Below, in pieces: positions 44,952 through 53,809 of a stretch of DNA of 64,000 nt; position 1 is the first letter of the stretch; every line of letters begins with the position of its first letter. The notes under the pieces were generated by a model, which saw only the letters and a program-made list of their open reading frames with translations, made no database searches and was not told the origin of the DNA. A program made the translations under genes and the position numbers. The DNA is from Palaemon carinicauda (lineage: Eukaryota; Arthropoda; Malacostraca; Decapoda; Palaemonidae): the NCBI RefSeq assembly GCF_036898095.1, contig NC_090725.1, positions 209,850,070 through 209,914,069 of the forward strand, read 5' to 3'.

Positions 44952-45323
44952 TTAAACGGAAGATGACGATGAAGATGTGGAAGGTTGTGGTTGACCCTCT
45001 TCTGAATCATCAAGTACTGGAATACGTTCAGATTTGGTACAATACCACACATGTCTATCCTCACGAAAATGTAAAGGCGAATCACATTTACCACACTGGA
45101 CACTTAAAGGTAATACGGAATGCTCCCTTAGAAAACGATTCACTACTTCAGGAGTTCCATTATAATTCCCATGAAATCGGCCGATCACATCAAAATAGGA
45201 ATAACGACATATTTCACACAACCGTACCGGAGGATCCATGACAGTAAAGTGACGTGTGAAGAAAATATAGAAACCGGAACTTTTGAAAACCGAAAACAAA
45301 CGACAATCACGGGTTTCTCCCAT
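44952..45323 (-). CDS. Short ORF resembling ISXO2-like/Merlin transposase N-terminus
   Basis: 123 codons on the minus strand; an internal Met at residue 29 (M-D-P-P-V-R-L-C) is an alternative start. It contains C-E-I-C and, 40 residues on, C-G-K-C with a following W-Y-C, a zinc-ribbon arrangement like that before the DDE core of ISXO2/Merlin transposases. The C-terminus is acidic then poly-Ser, ending in TAA immediately before AAG|GTAAGA, a good splice donor. The catalytic domain is absent, so it is either a first exon or a truncated derivative. A related broken copy with part of the catalytic region is at 53810-54262 on the other strand. Element B4 has inserted 45 bp upstream of its start. 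The role is unknown, and the family call is moderate. Confidence 0.5.
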   Translation of the reverse strand: MGETRDCRLFSVFKSSGFYIFFTRHFTVMDPPVRLCEICRYSYFDVIGRFHGNYNGTPEVVNRFLREHSVLPLSVQCGKCDSPLHFREDRHVWYCTKSERIPVLDDSEEGQPQPSTSSSSSSV

Positions 45324-45368
45324 AATGAAATAGGGAAAAAAACAAAATAGTATCGTTTACAATGTTAT

Positions 45369-45541
45369 TTTTCAATATTAAACTTACCCGATAATCATGT
45401 AGCTGTCAACTCCGTTGCCCGACAGAATTCTATGGAGGGATACGCCAGCTATCACAATACTAGAAGGGGGTGTACTTACCAGCGCCACCTGTGGCCAGGT
45501 ACTATAGTACTTCTTGTTGACACCTCCTCAATTTTTCCTCT
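45369..45541. repeat. B4 left inverted terminal repeat
   Basis: Inverted match to 51931-52123. Both arms have GTACTATAGTAC where B3 has GTACTCAAGTAC / GTACTTGAGTAC. The right arm lacks three bases found in the left (CTCCTC against GAG). Confidence 0.93.
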
Positions 45542-45750
45542 GTCGTGCTTCCGGCAAGACGTTCTGGGATACGCTTATGTTCTTGGAGTATTTTCACGAC
45601 TTTGGTGAAGTATTTCTCTTTGATTTCGGCTGTCGCTTTACTGGAAACCTTCTTATATTAGCTTAGATAGCTTTTATATAGTCCTGATTAACGGTTAACG
45701 ATCTTTTGCTTGATTTTGAAACCCCACTTGGCTAACTCTTTGGATTCAAG

Positions 45751-45948
45751 ATGTCTGACATTTCACAAGCCCCCACCCATAGACGATGTAGGTCTTGTAA
45801 TAGGCGTATTCCGAAGGCCTCGGTAGATCCTCACACCGCTTGTTCTGACTGTAGGGACAGGCCCTGTCAATTAGAAAATCGATGTGAGGAATGCGCCGGA
45901 CTTTCGGAACTTGATTTTGTCCGTCTTTTGAAATATTCACTAAGTTAG
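45751..45948 (+). CDS. B4 Gag-like N-terminal Cys-rich ORF
   Basis: ATG at 45751 (M-S-D-I-S-Q). 65 residues with Cys at 13, 16, 31, 34, 39, 45 and 48 and His28, giving C-x2-C, then H-x2-C-x2-C-x4-C-x5-C-x2-C. The second part has exactly the spacing found in A1 and A7 Gag, so this is a conserved module that probably binds zinc. It is followed by a basic, hydrophobic end (V-R-L-L-K-Y) and a stop. The next Gag frame is already open across this stop (from 45915), so a single-base offset or a frameshift event would join them. As written it could also be a separate small protein. Confidence 0.72.
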   Translation: MSDISQAPTHRRCRSCNRRIPKASVDPHTACSDCRDRPCQLENRCEECAGLSELDFVRLLKYSLS

Positions 45949-46031
45949 AGAGAGGCAGAGTTAGGAGGAGTTCTTCTCACTCTTCACTTTTTTCCTCACC
46001 TCATGATCCCCTACCTTTTCCTACCCCTGTA

Positions 46032-48440
46032 GTGGCTACCCCCGAACCTTCTATTTGCCCTCAGCCTGATATGTCTGTTGTGTTGCGTGCTATTCAGGCC
46101 TTAGGCGATAAAGTAGAGTCAGTGGTTAGCGATCATAAGTCTCTTATGGCCGAAGTCAAGGAGCTTAAGGTCAAGAGTGCAGTGGGTGGTATTAGTGCCA
46201 GTGCTGTGACGAGTGCTAGTGTCAGTGCAGTGCCAAGTGCTAGTGTCAGTGTCAGTGTGGTGCGTGAGGATACTTCTGTGCGCGCCAGTCGTCCTCCCAG
46301 TCCGGGACCTCTTGCAAGCTCCCATGCCCAGGGGAGAAGCAATGTCGAAGGGCAAAAGGGTTCGGCAGGCCTTGATCGGCGCACAGAAGTATCCTCGGTG
46401 GTTGCGGGCGTGTCTTCCAGAGACCGTCACTCCCACCTGCAGACGATTGAGCCCGTCTTTTACTCGTCCGCTGATCAATTGTCAGGGAAGAAACGCTGGA
46501 CTCAGGTCTCTAGACCACTCAAACGCAGAGTCCAGTACGCGAGCGCTCAACCGGGCTGCAGTCATTGGTTCAGCTCTGACTCGCCACAGTCATCAGTCGA
46601 CTGCACTCCGCCCAAGAGGAGTAAGGTTCTGCCGCAACAGATCTCTGCTGTTCAGGCTTTGCCTCAGCAGACCGTAGTGTCTGCCGACCCCAAGTTGTCT
46701 CTTCTGCAGTCCATGCAGTCACAACTTTCGGTCTTGATGCGTGAGTGTCGAGCTGAGAAGGTTGCGCCTCCGCCTCCGCCTGCACTTGCTCCGCCTGCGC
46801 TCGCTCCGCCTGCGCTCGCTCCGCCTGACCGCAGTACCACCTGCCAGGCGTACGATGTTGAGCCACGTTCTGAGTTTACTGTTCCCAGTGGTGTTCAGCC
46901 TCCGCCTTCCTTAAGGCAACCTCAGCAATGGGATCAGGAGGCTTATACCCCTCTTCCTCCGCTTCCACTTGCTGCTCCACCAGTGATGCAACACTCAGTC
47001 GAGGTACAACAACCTCTCCCAACCATGAGTCAGTCTCCTCAGCTCTCGCTGCAGCGAGCTCAATCCTCCTCTAGGCAAGCACCACAACACCTTAGCCTTG
47101 CGCCTCAGGAGCCTCAACTGGCGAGACATTTACTTTGTTCTGCGCAGCCTCTATCTCATCGCTCTCCGCTCACACCACAGGAACAGGAACTTACTACTCC
47201 GCTTCCGCCAACCTCTCAGCAAGCTCAACCCTTGAGTTCAGCCACTCATGCCAGGAGTCAGCCTCCTCCACCCATGCGCCTACCTTCTGCTTCTGCTTTT
47301 GTTCAGCCTTTGCAGTCTGAGCCTCAGGTGTTCCCTCAACAGAGTCTTGAAGAGGAAACCACTAATATTGATGTTCCAGCTCGTACTGACTCTGCTGTTC
47401 AGCATACCTTTCCGATCTCTTCGCTACACTCTGGTGATGAGGCGTCTGATGATGAGGCGGCACACCTGGATCCCTCATCAGACGTGGATGAATCCAAGTC
47501 TTCCCCGCCTTCTATTGACTTTCGTAAGGTCTTGGCTCTGTTTAGGGAGGTATACCCAGACCACTTTGTCTCTGCTATTCCCCGCTCTCCACCATCTGAG
47601 TTTTCGCTGGGCATGCAGCCAGCTAAGTCTACCTTTACTAAGCTAGTCCTAGCAAGGTCCTCTAAGAGAGCGTTTAGGATCTTAGGGGAGTGGTTGCAGA
47701 CTAAGCAGCACCTTGGCAAGACTTCGTTCATGTTTCCTCCGACTAAGCTCACTTCTAAAGCGGGCGTTTGGTATGCCACAGGAGAGGAACCAGGCTTGGG
47801 AGTACCTGCCTCTGCCCAGGCTGACTTCTCAAGTCTGGTAGACTCGCCTCGTAGAACTGCAATGAGGCGCTCTAAGGTTTGCTGGACCTTCTCAGACCTT
47901 GATCACCTTCTGAAGGGTGTTTTTAGAGCATTTGAGATGTTCAACTTCCTAGACTGGTGCCTGGGGGCCCTCAGCAAGAAGACCTCCCCTGCGGACAAGG
48001 ATTCTGCCATGCTACTGATGTCCTGCATGGATAAGGCCATTAGAGATGGATCTGGCGAGCTTGCGTCGTTGTTTGTATCAGGGGTTCTTAAGAAAAGGGA
48101 ACAGCTTTGTTCCTTCCTTTCCTCCAGCATTACACCTTGTCAAAGGTCTCAACTCCTTTTCGCTCCGCTCTCGAAGTTCCTCTTCCCCGAAGAGCTGGTT
48201 AAGGAATTGTCTGCTGCCCTGATACAAAAGGACACACATGATCTTGTAGCCTCATCGGCTCGTAAGACTAAGGTTGCTACCTCAGTCCCTAGGACTTATC
48301 GCACCCCAGTAGCTGATACTCCTGCTACGAGGTTCATACCGCCCTTTCGTGGTAGAGCCCCCAGCCGAGGAAGCTCCCGTCCAGACTCTTCCAGGAGCAA
48401 GTCTAGGAAAGGTTCCAAGGCCTCTAAAGGAAAAAACTGA
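46032..48440 (+). CDS. B4 Gag-like protein (ORF1)
   Basis: An 802-codon frame from a GTG at 46032; the frame is open from 45915 with no ATG near its beginning, which favours continuation from the Cys-rich ORF upstream. Order of regions: a short heptad-like stretch (V-L-R-A-I-Q-A-L, residues about 15-45), a Ser/Ala/Val repeat, a Pro/Ala/Gln-rich middle (residues about 240-430), an acidic patch (H-S-G-D-E-A-S-D-D-E), a predicted globular core with V-C-W-T-F-S-D-L and L-D-W-C-L-G (residues about 610-700), and a basic Arg/Ser tail. This is the expected layout of a DIRS ORF1 capsid-like protein: disordered N-terminal half, structured core, nucleic-acid-binding tail. The last 92 bp overlap the RT frame. 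Confidence 0.82.
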   Translation: MATPEPSICPQPDMSVVLRAIQALGDKVESVVSDHKSLMAEVKELKVKSAVGGISASAVTSASVSAVPSASVSVSVVREDTSVRASRPPSPGPLASSHAQGRSNVEGQKGSAGLDRRTEVSSVVAGVSSRDRHSHLQTIEPVFYSSADQLSGKKRWTQVSRPLKRRVQYASAQPGCSHWFSSDSPQSSVDCTPPKRSKVLPQQISAVQALPQQTVVSADPKLSLLQSMQSQLSVLMRECRAEKVAPPPPPALAPPALAPPALAPPDRSTTCQAYDVEPRSEFTVPSGVQPPPSLRQPQQWDQEAYTPLPPLPLAAPPVMQHSVEVQQPLPTMSQSPQLSLQRAQSSSRQAPQHLSLAPQEPQLARHLLCSAQPLSHRSPLTPQEQELTTPLPPTSQQAQPLSSATHARSQPPPPMRLPSASAFVQPLQSEPQVFPQQSLEEETTNIDVPARTDSAVQHTFPISSLHSGDEASDDEAAHLDPSSDVDESKSSPPSIDFRKVLALFREVYPDHFVSAIPRSPPSEFSLGMQPAKSTFTKLVLARSSKRAFRILGEWLQTKQHLGKTSFMFPPTKLTSKAGVWYATGEEPGLGVPASAQADFSSLVDSPRRTAMRRSKVCWTFSDLDHLLKGVFRAFEMFNFLDWCLGALSKKTSPADKDSAMLLMSCMDKAIRDGSGELASLFVSGVLKKREQLCSFLSSSITPCQRSQLLFAPLSKFLFPEELVKELSAALIQKDTHDLVASSARKTKVATSVPRTYRTPVADTPATRFIPPFRGRAPSRGSSRPDSSRSKSRKGSKASKGKN

Positions 48441-50499
48441 CTCTCCGCATCTCCAGACAGCAGTAGGAGCCAGACTCAAGAGCTTCTGGCAAGCCTGGGA
48501 AAAGAGAGGTGCAGACGCACAGTCTGTCAGTTGGCTGAGGGAGGGTTACAGGATTCCATTCTGCCTCAAACCCCCTCTGACCACATCTCCCATCAACCTC
48601 TCTCCCAACTACAAAGAAGAGGACAAGAGGCTAGCGTTGCACCAGGAGGTATCGCTACTTGTGCAGAAGAAGGCACTGGTTATAGTCCGGGACCATCAAT
48701 CCCCGGGCTTCTACAACCGTCTCTTTCTGGTGGCCAAGAAGACAGGAGGTTGGAGACCGGTGCTGGACGTCAGCGCGCTCAATGCGTATGTCACCAAGCA
48801 GACGTTCACGATGGAGACGACGAAGTCGGTCCTAGCAGCGGTCAGGCAGGAGGACTGGATGGTCTCGTTGGACTTGAAAGATGCCTACTTTCACGTTCCT
48901 ATTCATCCAGACTCCCAACCTTTCCTGAGATTCGTTTTTGGAAAGGTTGTCTACCAATTCCAAGCCCTGTGTTTTGGCCTAAGCACAGCTCCTATGGTGT
49001 TCACGCATCTGATGAGGAATATAGCAAAATTCCTCCACTTATCGGACATCAAAGCCTCCCTCTACTTAGACGACTGGCTGTTGAGAGCCTCCACGAGTCG
49101 TCGCTGTCTGGAGAGTCTCAACTGGACTTTGAACTTAATCAGAGAACTGGGTCTATTAGTCAACATAGAAAAGTCTCAGCTCATTCCCTCCCAATCCATT
49201 GTGTACCTGGGAATGGAGATTCGGAGTCAGGATTTTCGGGCTTTTCCATCGGCCCCAAGGATAAGCCAAGCCCTAGATTGCATCATGAGCATGCTGAAGA
49301 GGAGCAGTTGCACGGTGAGACAGTGGATGAGTCTCACAGGGACCCTTTCATCACTGGCCCTGTTCGTCGAACTAGGGAGACTCCACCTCCGCCCTCTTCA
49401 ATTCCATCTTGCAGCTCATTGGGACAAGGGTTTGACTCTCGAAGCAGTCTCTATCCCAGTCACCAAAGAGATGAAGACCACTCTCTTGTGGTGGAAGACC
49501 AATCTCCTTCTCAGGGAGGGCCTATCGTTGGCTATTCAGACCCCCAATCTTCATCTCTTCTCAGATGCATCGGACTCGGGCTGGGGTGTGACCTTGAACG
49601 GACGGGAATGCTCGGGAACGTGGAACGAAGAACAGGGAACGCTCCACATCAACTGCAAGGAGCTACTAGCAGTTCATTTAGCCCTGCTGAACTTCAAGTC
49701 CCTCCTGCTAGGCAAAGTGGTGGAGGTGAACTCAGACAACACCACAGCCTTGGCTTACATCTCCAAGCAAGGAGGGACCCATTCGAGGAGCCTATACGAG
49801 ATCGCAAGGGACCTCCTCATTTGGTCAAGAAGTCAAAACCTCACTTTGGTCACGAGGTTCATTCAGGGCAATATGAACGTCTCAGCAGATCGCCTAAGCA
49901 GAAGGAATCAGGTCATTCCCACGGAATGGACCCTCCACAAGAGTGTGTGCAACAGACTTTGGACCTTGTGGGGTCAACCTACCATAGATCTGTTTGCCAC
50001 CTCCATGACCAAGAGACTTCCGCTGTACTGTTCCCCAGTTCCAGACCCTGCAGCAGTTCATGTGGATGCTTTTCTGCTGAACTGGTCCCATCTCGACCTT
50101 TACGCATTCCCACCGTTCAAGATAATCAACAAAGTCCTGCAGAAATTCATCTCGCACGAAGGGACACGGCTGACGCTGGTTGCTCCCCTTTGGCCTGCAA
50201 GAGAATGGTTCACAGAGGTACTTCAATGGCTAGTCGACATCCCCAGGACTCTACCTCTAAGAGTGGACCTTCTACGTCAACCTCACGTAGACAGGTTACA
50301 TCCAAACCTCCACGCTCTTCGGCTGACTGCCTTCAGACTGTCGAAAGATTCGCTAGAGCTAGAGGCTTTTCGAAGGAGGCAGCCAGTGCGATTGCCAGAG
50401 CTAGAAGGGTTTCCACTCGTAGAGTCTACCAATCTAAGTGGGAAGTCTTCCGGAGCTGGTGTAGAGCCAATTCAGTATCCTCTACCAATACCTCTGTGA
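48349..50499 (+). CDS. B4 reverse transcriptase / RNase H / methyltransferase-like polyprotein
   Basis: 716 codons, open from 48313 (no early ATG; GTG at 48349, so translation may depend on frameshifting or re-initiation from Gag). RT occupies residues about 100-300, with motif A S-L-D-L-K-D-A-Y-F (Asp175) and Y-L-D-D (239-242). RNase H occupies about 400-520, with Asp406, Glu438, Asp463 and Asp514 in S-D-A-S, C-K-E-L-L, S-D-N-T and A-D-R-L-S-R. The methyltransferase-like region at about 525-650 has T-I-D-L-F-A-T, Y-A-F-P-P-F and P-L-W-P-A-R-E-W. A Dam-like methyltransferase domain in this place is characteristic of DIRS1-type elements. All catalytic motifs look intact. The protein would copy element RNA into DNA. 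Confidence 0.93.
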   Translation: MVEPPAEEAPVQTLPGASLGKVPRPLKEKTDSPHLQTAVGARLKSFWQAWEKRGADAQSVSWLREGYRIPFCLKPPLTTSPINLSPNYKEEDKRLALHQEVSLLVQKKALVIVRDHQSPGFYNRLFLVAKKTGGWRPVLDVSALNAYVTKQTFTMETTKSVLAAVRQEDWMVSLDLKDAYFHVPIHPDSQPFLRFVFGKVVYQFQALCFGLSTAPMVFTHLMRNIAKFLHLSDIKASLYLDDWLLRASTSRRCLESLNWTLNLIRELGLLVNIEKSQLIPSQSIVYLGMEIRSQDFRAFPSAPRISQALDCIMSMLKRSSCTVRQWMSLTGTLSSLALFVELGRLHLRPLQFHLAAHWDKGLTLEAVSIPVTKEMKTTLLWWKTNLLLREGLSLAIQTPNLHLFSDASDSGWGVTLNGRECSGTWNEEQGTLHINCKELLAVHLALLNFKSLLLGKVVEVNSDNTTALAYISKQGGTHSRSLYEIARDLLIWSRSQNLTLVTRFIQGNMNVSADRLSRRNQVIPTEWTLHKSVCNRLWTLWGQPTIDLFATSMTKRLPLYCSPVPDPAAVHVDAFLLNWSHLDLYAFPPFKIINKVLQKFISHEGTRLTLVAPLWPAREWFTEVLQWLVDIPRTLPLRVDLLRQPHVDRLHPNLHALRLTAFRLSKDSLELEAFRRRQPVRLPELEGFPLVESTNLSGKSSGAGVEPIQYPLPIPL

Positions 50500-51398
50500 C
50501 CCAAATAGCTGACTTCCTATTACATCTTAGGAATGAGAGATCCCTTTCAGCCCCTACGATTAAAGGGTACAGGAGTATGTTGGCTTCAGTTCTCCGCCAC
50601 AGAGGTTTGGACCTTTCTTCCAACAAGGACCTTCAAGACATCCTTAAGTCTTTTGAGACTTCTAAAGAGCGTCGTCTATCCACTCCAGGCTGGAACCTAG
50701 ACGTAGTCTTAAGGTTCCTTATGTCACCTAGGTTCGAACCTCTCCAGTCAGCTTCCTTCAAGGACCTTACCCTCAAGACTCTTTTCCTCGTCTGCCTTGC
50801 AACAGCTAAGAGAGTCAGTGAGGTTCATGCCTTCAGCAAGAACATTGGTTTCACGACCGAATCTGCAACATGTTCTTTTCAGCTCGGATTCCTAGCAAAG
50901 AACGAACTTCCTTCACGTCCTTGGCCTAGATCGTTTGAAATACCTAGCCTCTCCAACATGGTAGGTAACGAACTAGAGAGAGTTCTTTGCCCTGTCAGAG
51001 CTCTCAAGTATTATCTTAATAGGTCTAAACCTATTCGAGGACAGTCAGAAGCCTTATGGTGTGCCATCAAGAAACCTTCGAGGCCCATGTCCAAGAATGG
51101 GGTTTCGTATTATATAAGGCTTCTGATTAGAGAAGCCCATTCTCACTTAAAGGAGGAAGACCTTGCATTGCTGAAGGTAAGGACCCACGAAGTAAGAGCC
51201 GTAGCTACTTCGATGGCCTTTAATAAAAACCGTTCTCTGCAGAGCATAATGGATGCAACCTATTGGAGGAGCAAGTCAGTGTTTGCATCATTTTATCTTA
51301 AAGATGTCCAGTCTCTTTACGAGAACTGCTACACCCTGGGACCATTCGTAGCAGCGAGTGCAGTAGTAGGTGAGGGCTCAGCCACTACATTCCCTTAA
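50226..51398 (+). CDS. B4 tyrosine recombinase (integrase)
   Basis: 390 codons from ATG 50226 (M-A-S-R-H-P), starting inside the polyprotein frame. The same frame is open further back to 48531, but that part overlaps RT/RNase H and shows no domain. The N-terminal DNA-binding part has Y-Q-S-K-W-E-V-F and T-I-K-G-Y-R-S-M. The catalytic residues are complete: Arg in T-A-K-R-V-S-E (codon 50811), His and Arg in H-E-V-R (codons 51186 and 51195), and Tyr in A-S-F-Y-L-K-D (codon 51294). It cuts and joins the circular DNA copy to the target without target duplication. No stop or frameshift is seen. Confidence 0.93.
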   Translation: MASRHPQDSTSKSGPSTSTSRRQVTSKPPRSSADCLQTVERFARARGFSKEAASAIARARRVSTRRVYQSKWEVFRSWCRANSVSSTNTSVTQIADFLLHLRNERSLSAPTIKGYRSMLASVLRHRGLDLSSNKDLQDILKSFETSKERRLSTPGWNLDVVLRFLMSPRFEPLQSASFKDLTLKTLFLVCLATAKRVSEVHAFSKNIGFTTESATCSFQLGFLAKNELPSRPWPRSFEIPSLSNMVGNELERVLCPVRALKYYLNRSKPIRGQSEALWCAIKKPSRPMSKNGVSYYIRLLIREAHSHLKEEDLALLKVRTHEVRAVATSMAFNKNRSLQSIMDATYWRSKSVFASFYLKDVQSLYENCYTLGPFVAASAVVGEGSATTFP

Positions 51399-51797
51399 TC
51401 CCATAACCTTTTTTAACCTTTCTCTTGAATGCTTGTATTGTTGTTTTTTATGGTTGTTACGGTAGGCTAAGAAGCCTTCCGCATCCTTTTGATTTGGCGG
51501 GTGGTCAATTCATTCTTGAGAAGTGCCTGGGTTAGAGGTTGTGTAGAGGTCCTTTAGTAGGGGTTGCAGCCCTATATACTTTAGCACCTTTGGGTTGATT
51601 CAGCCTCCAAGAGGAACGCTGCGCTCAGTAAGGAAGACGAACTTAAAAAAGAGGCAGAGTAACGGTTCAATTCGACTTCCTTACCAGGTACTTATTATTT
51701 CATTGTTATTTGAGATAACTGTTATATGAAATATGGGATACTTAGCTATCCTTTAATCTTGTACACTGGTTTTCACCCACCCCCCTGGGTGTGAATC
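51399..51797 (+). other. B4 3' untranslated segment
   Basis: Non-coding sequence between the recombinase stop and the ICR. Close relatives are at 34944-35331 (B3) and 15490-15903 (B2): GATTTGGCGGGTGGTCAA, a CTTCCTTACCAGGTACTTA block and CACCCCCCTGGGTGTGAATC are conserved in all three. Confidence 0.8.
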
Positions 51798-51887
51798 AGC
51801 TACATGATTATCGGGTAAGTTTAATATTGAAAAATGTTATTTTTATTAGTAAAATAAATTTTTGAATATACTTACCCGATAATCATG
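51798..51887. repeat. B4 internal complementary region
   Basis: Left-end complement (to AATATTGAAAA) fused to right-end complement (from ATGTTATTTTTATTAG). It gives the circle junction AAAATAACAT|TTTTC. Confidence 0.93.
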
Positions 51888-51930
51888 ATTTAATCGACCC
51901 TCCCTTCCTCCCCATAGAGAACCAGTGGAC

Positions 51931-52123
51931 CGAGGAAAAATTGAGGTGTCAACAAGAAGTACTATAGTACCTGGCCACAGGTGGCGCTGGTAAGTACACC
52001 CCCTTCTAGTATTGTGATAGCTGGCGTATCCCTCCATAGAATTCTGTCGGGCAACGGAGTTGACAGCTACATGATTATCGGGTAAGTATATTCAAAAATT
52101 TATTTTACTAATAAAAATAACAT
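51931..52123. repeat. B4 right inverted terminal repeat
   Basis: Inverted match to the left ITR with the right-specific extension ending AAAATAACAT. Confidence 0.93.
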
Positions 52124-52569
52124 ATTGCACGAAAAACAGATCCTTGAAACAAGACTGAGAGACCAATGAATTGTCCAATAATAACCCTTGAAAAGAACCC
52201 AGTAGTATTTTGATTGGAGGAGCGACATTAGTGGGAGGAGCAAATGCACATTCAAGTAAATATTGTCACATTACGCAATGGGGCGGAGCCAAGTAAGATG
52301 AAAACAGACATACAAACGAACAAGAGCTACCTTGCGTGCCCATGGAAAGATATACACTAAACTTAGAAAAAGTCAAGACCTTCAATTCCTGAAATATTTT
52401 TTTTCTCTGTAAGTATGCATTAGCGACAATAATGTATTGAGAAGAAGTGTTTTGTTATCACGTGCTTTACTAGGAAAATATATTAATATAATACATTTCC
52501 CAATTTGGTTGAATCCAAAACTTTACCGTATTTTGTAATCGGTTTATTATACATCCAAGAAGGGGTTTC
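52124..52569. other. Flank between B4 and the inverted-repeat element
   Basis: Before B4 inserted, this segment was directly upstream (on the minus strand) of the ORF at 44952-45323. It contains CGCAATGGGGCGGAGCC near 52275, which on the minus strand could be a GC-box-like promoter element. That is only a possibility. Confidence 0.4.
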
Positions 52570-52860
52570 ATTGTAGTTTATTACATGGCAATGTATCCTA
52601 GTATTCCAACTACTTTTTCTTATGGGAAAAATTACGCTCCCTTCGAAAATAACACTCGTTCCCGTCGCAAATGAATAGTTTCAGAGATATATATACATCT
52701 ATATCCTCCGATAATGGGGGACCCCCAGTGGGAACTCGGGGTTTTGGGTGGGGAAAATATACTGGGGAACCGATATATAACCGTAAATCAGTCCTTTTCT
52801 TCTCTATACATTTCCTTCTTGTATTTATTATAGCCGTAGGAAAATACAAAACAGTATAAC
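52570..52860. repeat. Left arm of inverted repeat
   Basis: Matches the reverse complement of 55095-55430. A partial same-orientation copy is at 44262-44325. Confidence 0.8.
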
Positions 52861-53004
52861 TGGATATATTTGGGAGGAGCCGTTTCAAAGGTTATTTCTT
52901 GTAGTAATACAGTAACCAGTGCTGCCAACGCCTGATGTAGTTTAAATGTTAGCATTCCATACCTGATGTAGATCAAATGTTAGCATTCCTTGCTAACATT
53001 AGCA

Positions 53005-53560
53005 CCCATTTGTACGTCCGTTCGTTCGCACCAGTTTCCGACCTGCGCATATATAACCCCCCTGCGCAGGAGTTTCTCTCCCAAACTACTCTTTTTATTA
53101 CCGTATTATTTTCTCATTTTATATTCCCATTCAATATTATTTATCATACATTCCATTTTACCTTCCTATATTGGGTTTATTTGTTTGGTTATTTCCTTTC
53201 CCATTTGTACGTCCGTTCGTTCGCACCAGTTTCCGACCTGCGCATATATCCCCCCCCCTGTGCAGGAGTTTCCTCTCCCCAATTACTCTTTTTATTACTG
53301 TGTTATTTTCTCATTTTATATTCCCATTCAATATTATTTATCATTCATTCCATTTTACCTTCCTATGTTGAGTTTATTTGTTTGGTTATTTCTTTATCTC
53401 TTCCTGGTTGCACATAAATACTTACTCTGGACTAGTTTTTTTATCCAGTTAATTCTCGGTATGATCATCTCATTTTATATTCCCATTCAATATTATTTAC
53501 CGTTCATTCCATTTTACCTTCCTATATTGTTTTTATTTATTTTTGTTGGTTATTTCTTTT
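53005..53560. repeat. 195-bp tandem duplication plus partial third copy
   Basis: CCCATTTGTACGTCCGTTCG starts at 53005 and again at 53200. The later part of the unit (TTATATTCCCATTCAATATT) appears a third time near 53475. The units are nearly identical, and the open frames across them are a consequence of the repeat. Confidence 0.9.
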
Positions 53561-53809
53561 TCTCTCCTCTGTGTCTTATAAATCCTTTCTCTGGTCTAGT
53601 TTCCGTATTTAGTTCATTCATGTTTACCCGCTAGAGTTCTTTGTTTTTCCCTTAACCAATCACCATCCTAGGCCTATGGGGGGCACTTCCTTTATCCCTA
53701 TTAGCGGTTTTTCATACCCTTTGTTCCAATGCCTTTCTCGTTGTAACCTTTGACCTGGTGACTCGTTCTGCATTACTAGTGCGGTTTCTTTTTTTTGTAT
53801 TTTGCGATA

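Larger units (their letters stand above)
45369..52123 (+). mobile_element. DIRS1-like retrotransposon B4 (best preserved, possibly autonomous)
   Basis: Complete DIRS architecture: ITRs 45369-45541 and 51931-52123, ICR 51798-51887, Gag-like 45751-48440, RT/RNase H/methyltransferase-like 48349-50499 and tyrosine recombinase 50226-51398. The frames overlap (Gag/RT by 92 bp, RT/recombinase by 274 bp). RT, RNase H and recombinase catalytic residues are all present. The only visible break is a one-base frame offset near the start of Gag. There is no target-site duplication around it (left flank ..ATGTTAT, right flank ATTGCAC..). It is the natural candidate for the proteins that mobilised B2 and B3. 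Confidence 0.94.

Noticed and set aside
52990..53634. 214-codon and 146-codon Phe/Ile-rich frames that look like membrane proteins
   Set aside because: They lie on the 195-bp AT-rich tandem duplication; frames differ between copies and no homologue is recognised.
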